A stretch of 64,000 nucleotides of DNA. It comes from Oxalobacteraceae sp. CFBP 13730 (GTDB lineage Bacteria; Pseudomonadota; Gammaproteobacteria; Burkholderiales; Burkholderiaceae_D). The notes under the pieces were generated by a model that worked only from the letters and a program-made list of their open reading frames with translations, did no database searches and had not been told where the DNA came from. The translations under genes and the position numbers were made by a program. Every line of letters starts with the position of its first letter. Position 1 is the first letter of the stretch. Of the stretch, positions 1-8,149 are shown piece by piece. The stretch spans positions 186,001-250,000 of the forward strand of contig JACYUQ010000002.1 of the NCBI GenBank assembly GCA_014841835.1. Reading direction: 5' to 3'.

Positions 1-596
1 GCGCCACGGCACCGGCCGGCATCCGCCTGCGCCTGCAAGACCTGCACCAGGCGCCGCGCGTGGCGTACGAACTGCAGCGCTCGATGCCGGGTGAATTGAT
101 CATGCGCGACTGGACGAAGGTGAACACCGTCTGGTTCGCCGCCGTGCAATCGCAGAAAAACATGATGTTCATTATCCTGACGATGATCGTGGCGGTGGCC
201 GCGTTCAATCTTGTCTCGACGCTCGTCATGACCGTCAAGGACAAGCAGTCCGACATCGCCATCCTGCGTACGTTGGGCGCCTCGCCGCGGGCGATCATGA
301 AAATCTTCATGGTGCAGGGCACGCTGGTGGGCCTGCTGGGCGGCCTGCTGGGCGTGGGCCTGGGCGTGCTGGTGGCGCTCAATGTCGACGTCATCGTGCC
401 GGCCATCGAGCGCATCTCGGGCGTGCATTTCCTGTCGCAAGAGGTGTACCTGATCAGCGAGATGCCGTCCGAACTGCTGTGGGCCGACGTCGGCTGGATC
501 GGCGGAGTGGCCGTGCTGCTGTCGTTCCTGGCCACGATCTACCCAAGCTGGGCCGCCTCGCGCGTGAAACCGGCAGAGGCGCTGCGCTATGAATAA
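1..596 (+). CDS. LolC/LolE-type lipoprotein-releasing permease, 5' partial
   Basis: This is an inner-membrane subunit of an ABC lipoprotein-releasing complex, which hands mature lipoproteins to the LolA carrier. The 5' end lies outside the window; the frame is already open at base 3 and reads through into a stretch matching the next gene. What remains is the end of the periplasmic domain and the FtsX/MacB-like permease block with three hydrophobic segments. The segment [11 protein letters not shown] is the cytoplasmic coupling region expected to touch the ATPase. A second, full-length homologue starts 48 bases downstream, and the last 67 bases differ from the end of that gene at one position. 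The family is firm; whether it plays the LolC or LolE role cannot be told. Confidence 0.9.
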   Translation, partial: ATAPAGIRLRLQDLHQAPRVAYELQRSMPGELIMRDWTKVNTVWFAAVQSQKNMMFIILTMIVAVAAFNLVSTLVMTVKDKQSDIAILRTLGASPRAIMKIFMVQGTLVGLLGGLLGVGLGVLVALNVDVIVPAIERISGVHFLSQEVYLISEMPSELLWADVGWIGGVAVLLSFLATIYPSWAASRVKPAEALRYE

Positions 597-644
597 CAGC
601 GCCTGTGTCGTTTGCCCCGATTCCAATCTGAAGCACGAAAATTC

Positions 645-1910
645 ATGAGCATCATCCACAAACTGCCGTACGAATGGCAGGTCGGCCTGCGCTACACGCG
701 CGCCGGCAAGAGCAGCGGTCGTAGCAGCTTCATTTCGTTCATCTCGCTCATTTCCGTGGCCGGTATCGCGCTCGGCGTGGCGGCCCTGATCATCGTGCTG
801 TCGGTGATGAACGGCTTCCAGAAACAGGTCACCGACCGCATGCTGTCGGTGCTGGCCCACATCGAGGTGTTCGATGCGTCGGGCAGCATGCCGGACTGGC
901 AGGCCAGGGCAAAGGAAGCGGCGCAGAATCCGGCTGTGCTGGGCTCGGCCCCGTTCGTCGAAACCCAGGGTCTCCTGGTGCGCGACGGGATCATGCGCCC
1001 GTCGATCGTGCGCGGCGTGCTGCCGGGCGTCGAGGACAATGTGTCGACGGTGGCAAAGCAGATCCGCGCCGGCAGCTTCGATGCCTTGAAGCCCGGCAGC
1101 TTCAACATCGTGCTCGGTTATGCACTGGCGCGCGCGCTGGGCGTGGGCATGGGCGACAAGGTCACCATGGTGCTGGCCCAGGGCCAGGTCACGCCGGCCG
1201 GCATGGTGCCGCGCACGCGCAGCTTCACGGTGGCCGGCATCTTCGAGGCCGGGCACTTCGATTTCGATGCGGCGCTGTCGTTCGTGCACATCGAGGATGC
1301 GCAGCGCCTCGAACGGCAGGGGGCGCCATCGGGCCTGCGCCTGCGCATCGCGAACATGCGCGAAGCGCCGCAAGTTGCGGCCGAATTGAAGGCCTCGATG
1401 AAGGGCGACCTGATCATGCGCGACTGGCCCAAGCTCAATGCCAACTGGTACGCTGCGGTGCAGACCGAAAAAAAGATGATGTTCATCATTCTGACGCTGA
1501 TCATCGCGGTGGCGGCCTTCAACCTGGTCTCGAGCCTGGTGATGACGGTGACCGAGAAGCAGGCCGACATCGCGATCCTGCGCACGCTGGGCGCCTCGCC
1601 CGGCTCGATCATGAAAATCTTCATGGTGCAGGGCGCGGTCGTCGGTGTGCTCGGCACGCTCGCGGGCGTGGCCATGGGCGTGGGCGTGAGCAAGAACATC
1701 GGCGTCATCGTGCCGTTCATCGAACGCTTGCTGGGCGTCGAGTTCTTGTCCAAGGATATTTATTTGATCAGTACCGTGCCGTCCGAGCTGTACACGCCGG
1801 ACGTCGTCACCATCGGCATCGTGTCGGTGGTGCTGGCCTTTGCGGCCACGATCTACCCAAGCTGGGCCGCCTCGCGCGTGAAACCGGCGGAGGCGCTGCG
1901 CTATGAATAA
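645..1910 (+). CDS. lolC: Lipoprotein-releasing system permease LolC/LolE
   Basis: Full-length inner-membrane permease of the Lol system, about 421 residues. It has an N-terminal helix (around residues 23-45, following [16 protein letters not shown]), a periplasmic MacB-PCD-like domain, and three C-terminal helices with the [11 protein letters not shown] coupling motif. The ATG at 645 is preferred over a TTG at 612 because [11 protein letters not shown] is the usual family N-terminus. It overlaps lolD by eight bases, so the two are translationally coupled. The upstream neighbour is a paralogue, roughly two-thirds identical by eye over the shared part. The symbol follows its position next to lolD; the LolC/LolE division of labour is not resolved by sequence alone. 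Confidence 0.92.
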   Translation: MSIIHKLPYEWQVGLRYTRAGKSSGRSSFISFISLISVAGIALGVAALIIVLSVMNGFQKQVTDRMLSVLAHIEVFDASGSMPDWQARAKEAAQNPAVLGSAPFVETQGLLVRDGIMRPSIVRGVLPGVEDNVSTVAKQIRAGSFDALKPGSFNIVLGYALARALGVGMGDKVTMVLAQGQVTPAGMVPRTRSFTVAGIFEAGHFDFDAALSFVHIEDAQRLERQGAPSGLRLRIANMREAPQVAAELKASMKGDLIMRDWPKLNANWYAAVQTEKKMMFIILTLIIAVAAFNLVSSLVMTVTEKQADIAILRTLGASPGSIMKIFMVQGAVVGVLGTLAGVAMGVGVSKNIGVIVPFIERLLGVEFLSKDIYLISTVPSELYTPDVVTIGIVSVVLAFAATIYPSWAASRVKPAEALRYE

Positions 1911-2646
1911 TGTGATGAGTAATGAAATGAGTGCTGCGATGAACGACGTGAATAAAACGAACGACGTACCCGTGCTGGCCTGCCGTGGCCTGGGCAAGAC
2001 CTTCAACCAGGGAGATGCCATCGTGCGCGTCATCGACGGCATCGACTTCGCCGTGTATCGCGGCGAGCGCGTGGCGATTGTCGGCGCGTCCGGTTCGGGC
2101 AAGTCGACGCTGCTGCACTTGCTCGGCGGCCTGGATACGCCGAGCAGCGGTACGGTGAGCCTGCGCGGCGAGGATTTTGCGAGCCTGTCCGAATCCCGGC
2201 GCGGCGAACTGCGCAACACGGCACTGGGCTTCGTGTACCAGTTCCACCACCTGCTGCCCGAATTCACGGCGCTCGACAACGTCATGATGCCGCTCCTGAT
2301 CCGCCGCATGCCGCGCGCCGAGGCGCTGACGCTGGCGCAGTCAATCCTCGAACGCGTGGGCCTGGGCAAACGCGTCATGCACCGCCCGGGAGAATTGTCC
2401 GGCGGCGAGCGCCAGCGGGTCGCGCTGGCACGCGCACTGGTCACGCAACCGGCCTGCGTGCTGGCCGATGAACCGACCGGCAACCTCGATCACACGACCG
2501 CGCAGATCATCTTCGACCTGATGCTCGAACTGTCGCGCACCCTGGGCACCGCCTTCGTGATCGTCACGCACGACATGGAACTGGCGCGCCGCTGCGACCG
2601 CGTGCTGCGCATGACCGAACACGGCCTGCAGGCTGCAGAAGGCTGA
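1903..2646 (+). CDS. lolD: Lipoprotein-releasing system ATP-binding protein LolD
   Basis: Cytoplasmic ATPase that powers lipoprotein extraction by the LolC/E permeases. Walker A is GASGSGKST at residues 61-69, the ABC signature LSGGERQ at 165-171 and Walker B VLADEP at 186-191, followed by [15 protein letters not shown]-type residues in the Q-loop region ([11 protein letters not shown]) are typical of LolD. The start overlaps the permease stop (ATGAATAATG). The N-terminus carries an unusually Asn/Met-rich 20-residue lead with several in-frame ATGs, so the true start could be one of the later ATGs (for example the one at residue 6, 9 or 13). All key residues are intact. Confidence 0.95.
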   Translation: MNNVMSNEMSAAMNDVNKTNDVPVLACRGLGKTFNQGDAIVRVIDGIDFAVYRGERVAIVGASGSGKSTLLHLLGGLDTPSSGTVSLRGEDFASLSESRRGELRNTALGFVYQFHHLLPEFTALDNVMMPLLIRRMPRAEALTLAQSILERVGLGKRVMHRPGELSGGERQRVALARALVTQPACVLADEPTGNLDHTTAQIIFDLMLELSRTLGTAFVIVTHDMELARRCDRVLRMTEHGLQAAEG

Positions 2647-2650
2647 CGCC

Positions 2651-3457
2651 ATGTGGATCGATACGCACGTTCACCTCGACGCCCGCGAATACGGCGGCGA
2701 TAGCGCGGGCGTCGCGCGCAGGGCAGAAGCGGCCGGCGTCTCGATGATCGTCATCATGGCGGTCGAGCGGGGCAATTTCGATACCGTTGCTGCCCTGGCG
2801 GCGGGCAGCCCGAACGCCTGCTACGCGCTGGGCATCCACCCGATGTGCGTGCCGCAGGCACACGACGACGACCTGGCATACCTGCGCACGCGCGTCGAAG
2901 CGGCGCTGGGCGATCCGCGCTTCGTGGGCATCGGTGAAATCGGCCTGGATTTCTTCATTCCCGAACTCACCACACCCGAGATGCGCGAGAAGCAGGCACG
3001 GTTCTTCCGTGAACAGCTGCGCATCGCGCGCGACTTCGGCCTGCCAGTGATGACGCATGTGCGCCGCTCGCAGGACCAGGTGCTCAAGCACCTGCGCCAG
3101 ATTCGTCCGCCGAGCGGCATCGCGCATGCGTTCAATGGCAGCTTCCAGCAGGCGCAGAATTTCATCGACCTCGGCCTGCACCTGGGCTTTGGCGGCAACC
3201 TGACCTTTTCCCGCGCGTTGCAGATCCGGCGCCTGGCCACCGAGTTGCCGCTCGACTGGATCGTGCTGGAAACTGACTCGCCCGACATCGCGCCCAGCTG
3301 GATTCATCCGGGTCGCAACAGCCCCGAGAATCTGCCAGGCATCGGCGCGGCGCTGGCCGAATTGCGCGGCGTGGAAACCGATGTGGTGCGCATCGCTGCC
3401 CATCGCGCCTCGCTGGCCGCGATCCCGCGCCTGGCCGGCTTGTGCGCTGCCGTCTAG
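2651..3457 (+). CDS. TatD family metal-dependent hydrolase
   Basis: Predicted cytoplasmic metal-dependent deoxyribonuclease of the TatD amidohydrolase family, 268 residues, a normal length. The N-terminal metal motif H-x-H (IDTHVHLD, residues 3-10), the GIGEIGLDF motif around residue 95, MTHVRRS near 134, HAFNG near 157 and the final ETDSPD metal ligand motif near 198 are all present. It begins four bases after lolD, which suggests co-transcription with the lol genes. TatD proteins act as 3'-5' exonucleases and have been linked to repair and DNA fragmentation; the exact substrate here is unknown. The next gene belongs to an apparently separate T6SS module. Confidence 0.9.
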   Translation: MWIDTHVHLDAREYGGDSAGVARRAEAAGVSMIVIMAVERGNFDTVAALAAGSPNACYALGIHPMCVPQAHDDDLAYLRTRVEAALGDPRFVGIGEIGLDFFIPELTTPEMREKQARFFREQLRIARDFGLPVMTHVRRSQDQVLKHLRQIRPPSGIAHAFNGSFQQAQNFIDLGLHLGFGGNLTFSRALQIRRLATELPLDWIVLETDSPDIAPSWIHPGRNSPENLPGIGAALAELRGVETDVVRIAAHRASLAAIPRLAGLCAAV

Positions 3458-3496
3458 CCACCCGGCGCGGCGAAGTTCCCGAAACGGCGTCTGGCA

Positions 3497-3532
3497 TTTG
3501 TGACACCTGACAAAACGCCATCAGTATGGCGT
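3497..3532. repeat. Dyad and hairpin upstream of vgrG
   Basis: Two dyads lie between tatD and vgrG. An imperfect palindrome (TTTGTGA, four bases, TGACAAA) spans 3497-3514. It is followed by a perfect seven-base stem with a four-base loop, ACGCCAT-CAGT-ATGGCGT, at 3515-3532. No U-tract follows the hairpin on the plus strand, so it is a poor terminator for tatD. It may be an operator or mRNA structure for vgrG. Confidence 0.35.
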
Positions 3533-3581
3533 GCCAAGATGTGCTTCCCCCAGAAGCGCATTGGATGGACAGGAGATTCAC

Positions 3582-6455
3582 GTGGACAACGCCAGCGAAT
3601 TCCTGCGCATGTTGCAGAACGACCGTTCGCTATCGGGGGCGCACCGGCCCATCCGGCTGCGTCTCGGCCATGCTGATCATCCGCTTGCTACTGTGCTGTT
3701 GCCGCAGCGTGTTACGGGCAGTGAAGCCATTTGCGGCGGCCTCGAGTACACCGTCACCTGCGTCGCGTCCACCCCGCGCCTGCCGCTCAAGGAACTGATC
3801 GCGCTGCCGGCCGAGATCGGGCTCGTCACCGATCGTGGCGGGGTGCGCAGCGCCTGCGGCATCGTGGCCGAAGCGCGTGCCGGGGATGTCGATGGCAGCC
3901 TCGGGGTCTACCAGCTGGTGATCCGCGACGCGCTGGCGATCATGGAAAAACGCGTCAACAGCCGCGTGTTTCGCGGTCAGAACGAACTCCAGATCGTGCA
4001 GGTATTGTTCGACGAATGGCGCCAGTCCAGCAGCGTCCTGGCCAGCGCGTTCGAGTACGAACTCGATCCCCTGTTCGACCCGCGCCAGTTTCCGCCGCGC
4101 GAGCAGACCATGCAATACAACGAGTCCGACGCCGCGTTCGTGCGCCGCCTGCTGCGCCGGCGCGGCGTAGCCTGGACCTTCCGGCCAGGCCATGCGCGCA
4201 CCGGGGCGCCAGACCGTGAGCGCGCTGCGTCACCGGCCCACACGCTGGTGCTGTTCAACGACCCCGATGCACTGCCCCGCAACAGTGCCGGCACGGTGCG
4301 CTACCACCAGGGCGGCGCCACCGAAGAGCGCGACACGATTGTTTCGTGGTGCGCTGCGCGCCGCCTGCAGGCCGGCAGCACGACGCGGCACAGCTGGGAT
4401 TATCGCAATCCGCTGGGCACCTCCTTCATGACGGCCACTGCGCACGGCATGGCCGACCAGGGCTGCCATGGCAACGCACTGGCCGCAAGCCTGGACGACT
4501 ACCAGGTCGAGATGCCACATGCCGGCAACGACGTCGAAGACCATTGGCGCCTGGGCCAGCTGCGCATGAACCGGCATGAGCTCGACACCAAGTGCTTCCA
4601 TGGCGTGGGCACCGTGCGCGACCTGCGCGCCGGCGAGTGGTTCACGCTCAGCGGCCATCCCGAGATCGACACGCACCCGGCGCCCGAACGCGACTTCGTC
4701 GTTACCGCCTTGCACGTGCAGGCCCAGAACAATCTGCCGCTGGACGTGGCGACACGCCTGCAGCGCCTGATGGGCGCATCGCTGCCGGGTAACGGCGGCA
4801 TATTTCCCGCGGCCGAGGCCACGGCCGCCGGCGCTCTGCTTCGCGTGCGGGTCAGCTTCGACGCCGTGCGGCGCGGCATTGTGCTGGCGCCCGGCTTCGA
4901 TCCGCGCACCGACCTGCCGCATCCGCAACTGCAAAGTGCCATCGTGACCGGCCCGCCCGGCGAAGAAGTGCATTGCGATGCGCTGGGCAGGGTCAAGATC
5001 CGCTTTCCCGGCATGCGCACGGACGACCACCAGCATGCGAATGGGGCAGGGGCATCGGATACCCCTGCCGACTCGGCCTGGGTGCGCGTCGCGTCCAACT
5101 GGGCCGGGGCCGGCCCCGGTAGCCAGCAGCAATCCGGGACGCTCTGCATGCCGCGTGTAGGAACGGAGGTGCTGGTGGCGTTCATGGGGGGCGACCCCGA
5201 CCGGCCGGTGATCCTGTCGCAGCTGTACAACGAGCGCGCGCAGCCGCCGGCACTGAGCCGCGCGGGTGCGTTGCCGGGCAATCGCTTTCTGTCCGGCATG
5301 CGCAGCCGCGAAGTGGGCGGTGCGCGTGGTGGCCAGCTGCTGTTCGACGACACGCCGGGCGAGATCGGCGTGCAACTGGCCAGCGAACACGCTGAATCGG
5401 AACTCAATCTTGGTTGGCTGTCCGAACAACGCGTGGCTGGCAAGGCCGGTGCGCGTGGTGAGGGCGCGGAGCTTCGCAGCAGCAAGGCGGTGAGCGTGCG
5501 TGGCGGTGAAGGGATCCTGCTCAGCGCGGGCAGCATGGCGTCCGATGCGGGCGTCCAGCTCGAACGGGGCGCGCTCGTCGGCATCGCCGACGTCATGCAC
5601 GGTGTGCTCGACGAGCTGGCCCGGCTGGCGAGCGCGCACGGCGAAGATCACGAGGCCAGGCCGCGCATGGCCGAACTCACCGAGCGCCTGCGCCGCTGGC
5701 ATGATGGTTCCAACGTGGCGCCGCATCCGGTGGGGACGGGGACGGCGGCGGCGCCAGCGGCGCAGGGCGGCGCGCCGATGGTGGCGGTCAGTGCACCGGC
5801 CGGCGTGGTGCTTGCCAGTGACGATGCCATTGCGCTCGGTGCGCGCACCAAGATCGACATCGTCTCGGCCGGTGATACCGAGGCAGCCGCCGGCGGCAGC
5901 CTGTTCCTGCGCGCGGCGCGTGCACTGAGCCTGTTCGCGTACGACCTCGGCGTCAAGCTGATCGCGGCGCGCGGCGACATCATCGTCGAAACCCACAAGG
6001 GCGATATCGAGATCAAGTCGTCCAACCGGATCCGCCTGATCGCCGCCGCCGGCATCGAGCTCGAAGCGCCGTCGGTCAAGATCGTCTCGCAGGGCACGCA
6101 AACCGACTGGGCCGGCGGCACGATCACGCACCAGAGCAGCGGCAAGCACGTCGTCAAGGCCGACAGCGTCGATTACCTCACGGGCGGCAATGGCGTACCG
6201 GCCGGATTGCGGCTGCCGACAACTGCGCTGGAAACCGACGAGCGTGTCGTGGTCATCGACCGCCAGACCAATCTGCCTGCCAGGGGCCAGCGCTACATCG
6301 CACGGCACGAAGACGGCACCAGCATCGAAGGCGTCACCGACGACGAAGGCCGCACCAGCATCCTGCACAGCCATGCCATGGGGGACATCGAAATCCGCCT
6401 GCTGGCCGATGACATGGCTGCCGGTCCGGCCCCGATTGCCACGGACCGGGCATGA
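3582..6455 (+). CDS. vgrG: T6SS spike protein VgrG with DUF2345 and C-terminal TTR-like extension
   Basis: Tip protein of the type VI secretion needle, about 957 residues. The N-terminal two-thirds is the gp27/gp5-like VgrG core (motifs YNESDAAFVRRLL, HCDALGRVKIRFPG, ADSAWVRVASNWAG, GTEVLVAFMGGDPDRPVILSQ). It is followed by the DUF2345 beta-needle extension (SSNRIRLIAAAGIELEAP). The last 75 or so residues resemble a transthyretin-like fold, which in some VgrGs docks a lipase effector. The GTG at 3582 is chosen because AGGAG sits six bases upstream at 3571-3575; an ATG-less longer frame from 3531 has no such site. It overlaps the next gene by ATGA. No other T6SS structural genes are in the window, so this is an orphan vgrG island. 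Confidence 0.93.
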   Translation: MDNASEFLRMLQNDRSLSGAHRPIRLRLGHADHPLATVLLPQRVTGSEAICGGLEYTVTCVASTPRLPLKELIALPAEIGLVTDRGGVRSACGIVAEARAGDVDGSLGVYQLVIRDALAIMEKRVNSRVFRGQNELQIVQVLFDEWRQSSSVLASAFEYELDPLFDPRQFPPREQTMQYNESDAAFVRRLLRRRGVAWTFRPGHARTGAPDRERAASPAHTLVLFNDPDALPRNSAGTVRYHQGGATEERDTIVSWCAARRLQAGSTTRHSWDYRNPLGTSFMTATAHGMADQGCHGNALAASLDDYQVEMPHAGNDVEDHWRLGQLRMNRHELDTKCFHGVGTVRDLRAGEWFTLSGHPEIDTHPAPERDFVVTALHVQAQNNLPLDVATRLQRLMGASLPGNGGIFPAAEATAAGALLRVRVSFDAVRRGIVLAPGFDPRTDLPHPQLQSAIVTGPPGEEVHCDALGRVKIRFPGMRTDDHQHANGAGASDTPADSAWVRVASNWAGAGPGSQQQSGTLCMPRVGTEVLVAFMGGDPDRPVILSQLYNERAQPPALSRAGALPGNRFLSGMRSREVGGARGGQLLFDDTPGEIGVQLASEHAESELNLGWLSEQRVAGKAGARGEGAELRSSKAVSVRGGEGILLSAGSMASDAGVQLERGALVGIADVMHGVLDELARLASAHGEDHEARPRMAELTERLRRWHDGSNVAPHPVGTGTAAAPAAQGGAPMVAVSAPAGVVLASDDAIALGARTKIDIVSAGDTEAAAGGSLFLRAARALSLFAYDLGVKLIAARGDIIVETHKGDIEIKSSNRIRLIAAAGIELEAPSVKIVSQGTQTDWAGGTITHQSSGKHVVKADSVDYLTGGNGVPAGLRLPTTALETDERVVVIDRQTNLPARGQRYIARHEDGTSIEGVTDDEGRTSILHSHAMGDIEIRLLADDMAAGPAPIATDRA

Positions 6456-8149
6456 ACGAGCCGACCCGCCCGATCCACCAGCCGAGCATCGAGCGTGACG
6501 GCAGCCTGGTGGCACACACGGTCGCCACGCCGGTCGCATTCAAGGTCCGCGCACGGGTCACGATCGGCTCGCGCAAGGTCATTCCCGTCATTTTCGTGCC
6601 GGGCACCATGGGCTCGAACCTGCGGGCGCGTGCCGACATGCAGCAGCATGACGATGCCGTGCTGCGGCCCGGCGAGCCCGCCTGGCGACCACCGAACGAC
6701 TTCACCGGCAAGTACCGCGAGGCCGATCTGTGGGAAACGCGCGCGCCATCCATCCGGCAGCGCATCCTGGACCCTGCCATTCTCGAGGTGGATCCTGACG
6801 GCAAGCTCGACTTTCCGCCGTGCGCACTGGACGCCGCCGTCATGCGCGAGCGGGGCTGGGGAGAAATTCACGCCGACTCGTACGGCGCTGTCCTGGCTGA
6901 CCTGCAACGCCACCTGGACAAGACGTTCCAGCTGTCGCCGCATGGCGCGCGCCTGGTACGCCAGCACTGGCAACGGGTCATGCACTGCGATCCCGAGCGC
7001 TGGGGCGTGCGGCAGATCGATCATGTCACCGAAGCCGAGCTCGAAAAATTCGCCGGCTACCAGTATCCGGTGTACGCATTCGGCTACAACTGGCTGGCCT
7101 CGTGCGACCTGGCGGCGCACGGCCTGCGCGCGCGCATCGACCGGATACGCGCCTTCTGGACCGAGCGCAAGCACACATGCCGCCATGTGATCCTGGTAAC
7201 CCACTCGATGGGCGGACTGGTTGCGCGCGCCTGTGCGCGCCTGAGCGAGGCGGCGGGCGCATCGGATATCGCCGGCATCGTGCATGCGGTGATGCCGGCG
7301 CTGGGCGCGCCGGTGGCCTACCGGCGCATCGCCTGCGGCACCGAGGCCGGCAACTTCACCAACGGGCCACTGGCCAATCTGGCCGCGTCCGGGTTCGCGG
7401 ACGTGGCCGGCGACACGAGCGAACGGACGATGCCGGTCATGGCGGTGGCGCCCGGCTTGTTGCAATTGCTGCCGAATCACCTGTATCCGACACCCTGGCT
7501 GGTGATCCGGACGCTGCGGGGCGTGAGCGCGCACGAGGACAGTCGCGACATGGTGTCACTTCCGGACGGCAATCCCTACGACATGTACCGTGACATGACA
7601 TCCTGGCACCGGATGATCGATCCGGGATTGGCCGATCCCGCCAAGCGCTACACGCACGTGAGCGGTGGCGTGCGGCGCCGGATTCTCGATGCCATCCAGG
7701 AGGCCGAGCGTTTTCATACCCAGGTTCTGTCAACCGACGTGCAGGGAAGTCCGGCCCGGCCTTACTACCATCCACATTCGTATGCGTTTTATGGTGCCGA
7801 CAAAGCGCTCAAGGCATATGGTCAGATCCGCTGGGTGGCGCGCATTCCGGCCCACACCCGCGCAGCGCTGACGCCGGCCAATCTTCGCGCCGCCAGGCTT
7901 GTTGCACCCGGCAGCGCGGGCATGCGCGAAGTCGAGATCGAGCCAGGGACGCGCCTGAATTTCATGCTCTGGCCGCAGGACGCCCCCGGCGACGAGACGG
8001 TGCCTGCGCAATCCGGTGCCGGCCCTGTGTCGCACGTGCGGCGCACCTTTGCTGCGGCAGGATTTCGCCATCAGGACAGCTTCCAGCATGACGACCTGTT
8101 GCTCCTGACGCGGCATCTCATCGTCAAGATCGTCCAGGAAGTCCGATGA
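6452..8149 (+). CDS. T6SS lipase/esterase-type effector (Tle-like alpha/beta hydrolase)
   Basis: Predicted antibacterial lipase delivered by the VgrG encoded just upstream, 565 residues. An oxyanion-type PGTMGS motif is at 50-55, FGYNWLAS at about 210-217 and the nucleophile elbow THSMGG at 250-255 with Ser252. A C-terminal PGDETVP segment is a likely source of the catalytic Asp. These match LCAT/PGAP1-like T6SS lipase effectors. There is no signal peptide, as expected for a needle-loaded effector. The gene overlaps vgrG and the following immunity gene by four bases each (ATGA), which fixes the trio as one unit. The particular Tle class and its lipid substrate are not determined; phospholipase activity is inferred. 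Confidence 0.82.
   Translation: MNEPTRPIHQPSIERDGSLVAHTVATPVAFKVRARVTIGSRKVIPVIFVPGTMGSNLRARADMQQHDDAVLRPGEPAWRPPNDFTGKYREADLWETRAPSIRQRILDPAILEVDPDGKLDFPPCALDAAVMRERGWGEIHADSYGAVLADLQRHLDKTFQLSPHGARLVRQHWQRVMHCDPERWGVRQIDHVTEAELEKFAGYQYPVYAFGYNWLASCDLAAHGLRARIDRIRAFWTERKHTCRHVILVTHSMGGLVARACARLSEAAGASDIAGIVHAVMPALGAPVAYRRIACGTEAGNFTNGPLANLAASGFADVAGDTSERTMPVMAVAPGLLQLLPNHLYPTPWLVIRTLRGVSAHEDSRDMVSLPDGNPYDMYRDMTSWHRMIDPGLADPAKRYTHVSGGVRRRILDAIQEAERFHTQVLSTDVQGSPARPYYHPHSYAFYGADKALKAYGQIRWVARIPAHTRAALTPANLRAARLVAPGSAGMREVEIEPGTRLNFMLWPQDAPGDETVPAQSGAGPVSHVRRTFAAAGFRHQDSFQHDDLLLLTRHLIVKIVQEVR

Noticed and set aside
3531-3581. Extended VgrG N-terminus starting at 3531
   Set aside because: The extra 17 residues are unlike VgrG proteins, and AGGAG is positioned for the GTG at 3582.
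4230-6539. Long open frame antisense to vgrG (about 770 codons)
   Set aside because: A typical byproduct of high-GC coding DNA; it has no domain, no ribosome site and lies fully opposite a well-supported gene. Similar antisense frames at 19429-21708 and inside 60783-62822 were dropped for the same reason.
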